Positions 63,684-64,000 of a stretch of 64,000 bases of DNA are shown piece by piece. The stretch lies in assembly GCF_026151205.1 (NCBI RefSeq), contig NC_087072.1, positions 25,943,799-26,007,798 of the forward strand, read 5' to 3'. The notes beneath the pieces were generated by a model. That model was not told the DNA's origin and searched no databases. It saw only the letters and a program-made list of their open reading frames with translations. The position numbers and the translations under genes are program-made. The stretch is from Bolinopsis microptera. Lineage: Eukaryota; Ctenophora; Tentaculata; Lobata; Bolinopsidae. How positions within the stretch are numbered: position 1 is the first letter of the stretch; every line of letters begins with the position of its first letter.

Positions 63684-63813
63684 AGTGATGTTGACTTTTG
63701 AAACTACTCTATCAATCAAGTACATTCTGCGCGGTTTTATTCTTGGTCAAGTTTTGGCTCTTTGCAATACAGGAACTGGCGTGACGAGTCAACTTCTCAC
63801 TGACAAGCTTAAG
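63684..63813 (+). CDS. Internal exon of an SLC35F-like transporter gene
   Basis: Between TTTTTCCACCAG and CTTAAG|GTACTG a 130-base open exon reads TLSIKYILRGFILGQVLALC, then NTGTGVTSQLLTDKLK. The pattern LGQ-x-L-x-L-C-x-T-x-x-TSQ-x-L is that of the first transmembrane helix of SLC35F1/F2-type proteins, members of the drug/metabolite transporter fold. It starts in phase 2 and ends in phase 0. Other exons must lie outside the window, downstream and possibly upstream; nothing after 63813 was recognised. Confidence 0.55.
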
Positions 63814-64000
63814 GTACTGAATATAGAGATTTCAATTTCTTGTTTTAGTTTATAAAAACTCTGCAGCCCCCCTCCGTGAGCCACTTTAAAAATTACATTA
63901 TCTTCCACCGTTAGCATTTTCAAACACCATCCCCCTTTAGCTAGCTTGGCATATTGTGTGATTGAAAAACCCCTAAGAAGTTCCTTTTCAACTTTTTTGT

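Overview
The window looks like nuclear DNA of an invertebrate animal. It holds spliced genes of typical metazoan families, several CR1/L2-like non-LTR retrotransposon copies, small inverted-repeat elements and a very large load of tandem repeats. Phylum cannot be fixed from sequence alone; an early-branching animal such as a cnidarian is possible but is only a guess. No bacterial-style operons, rRNA, tRNA or CRISPR were seen.

Layout. 1-1.5 kb: a broken BTB-domain gene (+). 3.6-12.5 kb: a minus-strand PWWP-domain gene resembling PWWP2A/B, whose introns are swollen by 64-bp and 73-bp arrays. 13.7-20.9 kb: a minus-strand BAR-RhoGAP gene (ARHGAP17/44-like) of three coding exons; its first intron holds an 11-bp array into which a 4-kb LINE has inserted. 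21-29.4 kb: mostly tandem arrays with no gene recognised. 30.7-43.6 kb: a complete SMARCD (BAF60) gene on the minus strand, with about 9.4 kb of one intron made of a 47-bp repeat. 45.3-46.4 kb: a minus-strand glutathione peroxidase with an in-frame UGA at the selenocysteine position, a signal peptide and a C-terminal KDEL. 47.1-48.7 kb: a minus-strand RS-rich plus RRM gene. 49-63.4 kb: a transposon-rich region with five LINE copies or fragments, MITEs with 8-9 bp target duplications and long diverged duplications. 63.7 kb: one exon resembling SLC35F transporters (+).

The most striking pattern is that intronic minisatellites are built from splice junctions. In SMARCD intron 3 each of about 200 units carries a TACTAAC branch-site motif, the CAG acceptor and the first 11 bases of the next exon. 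In the PWWP gene the 64-bp array repeats the acceptor plus about 27 bases of an exon, and the 73-bp array on the other side of that same exon repeats its donor. These genes therefore carry tens to hundreds of copies of their own splice sites, only one of which joins the full exon.

Gene structures were derived by eye from splice consensus, phase agreement between exons and family similarity; nothing was searched against a database. Exon phases agree throughout the PWWP (exons 1-5), ARHGAP, SMARCD, GPx and RS/RRM models.
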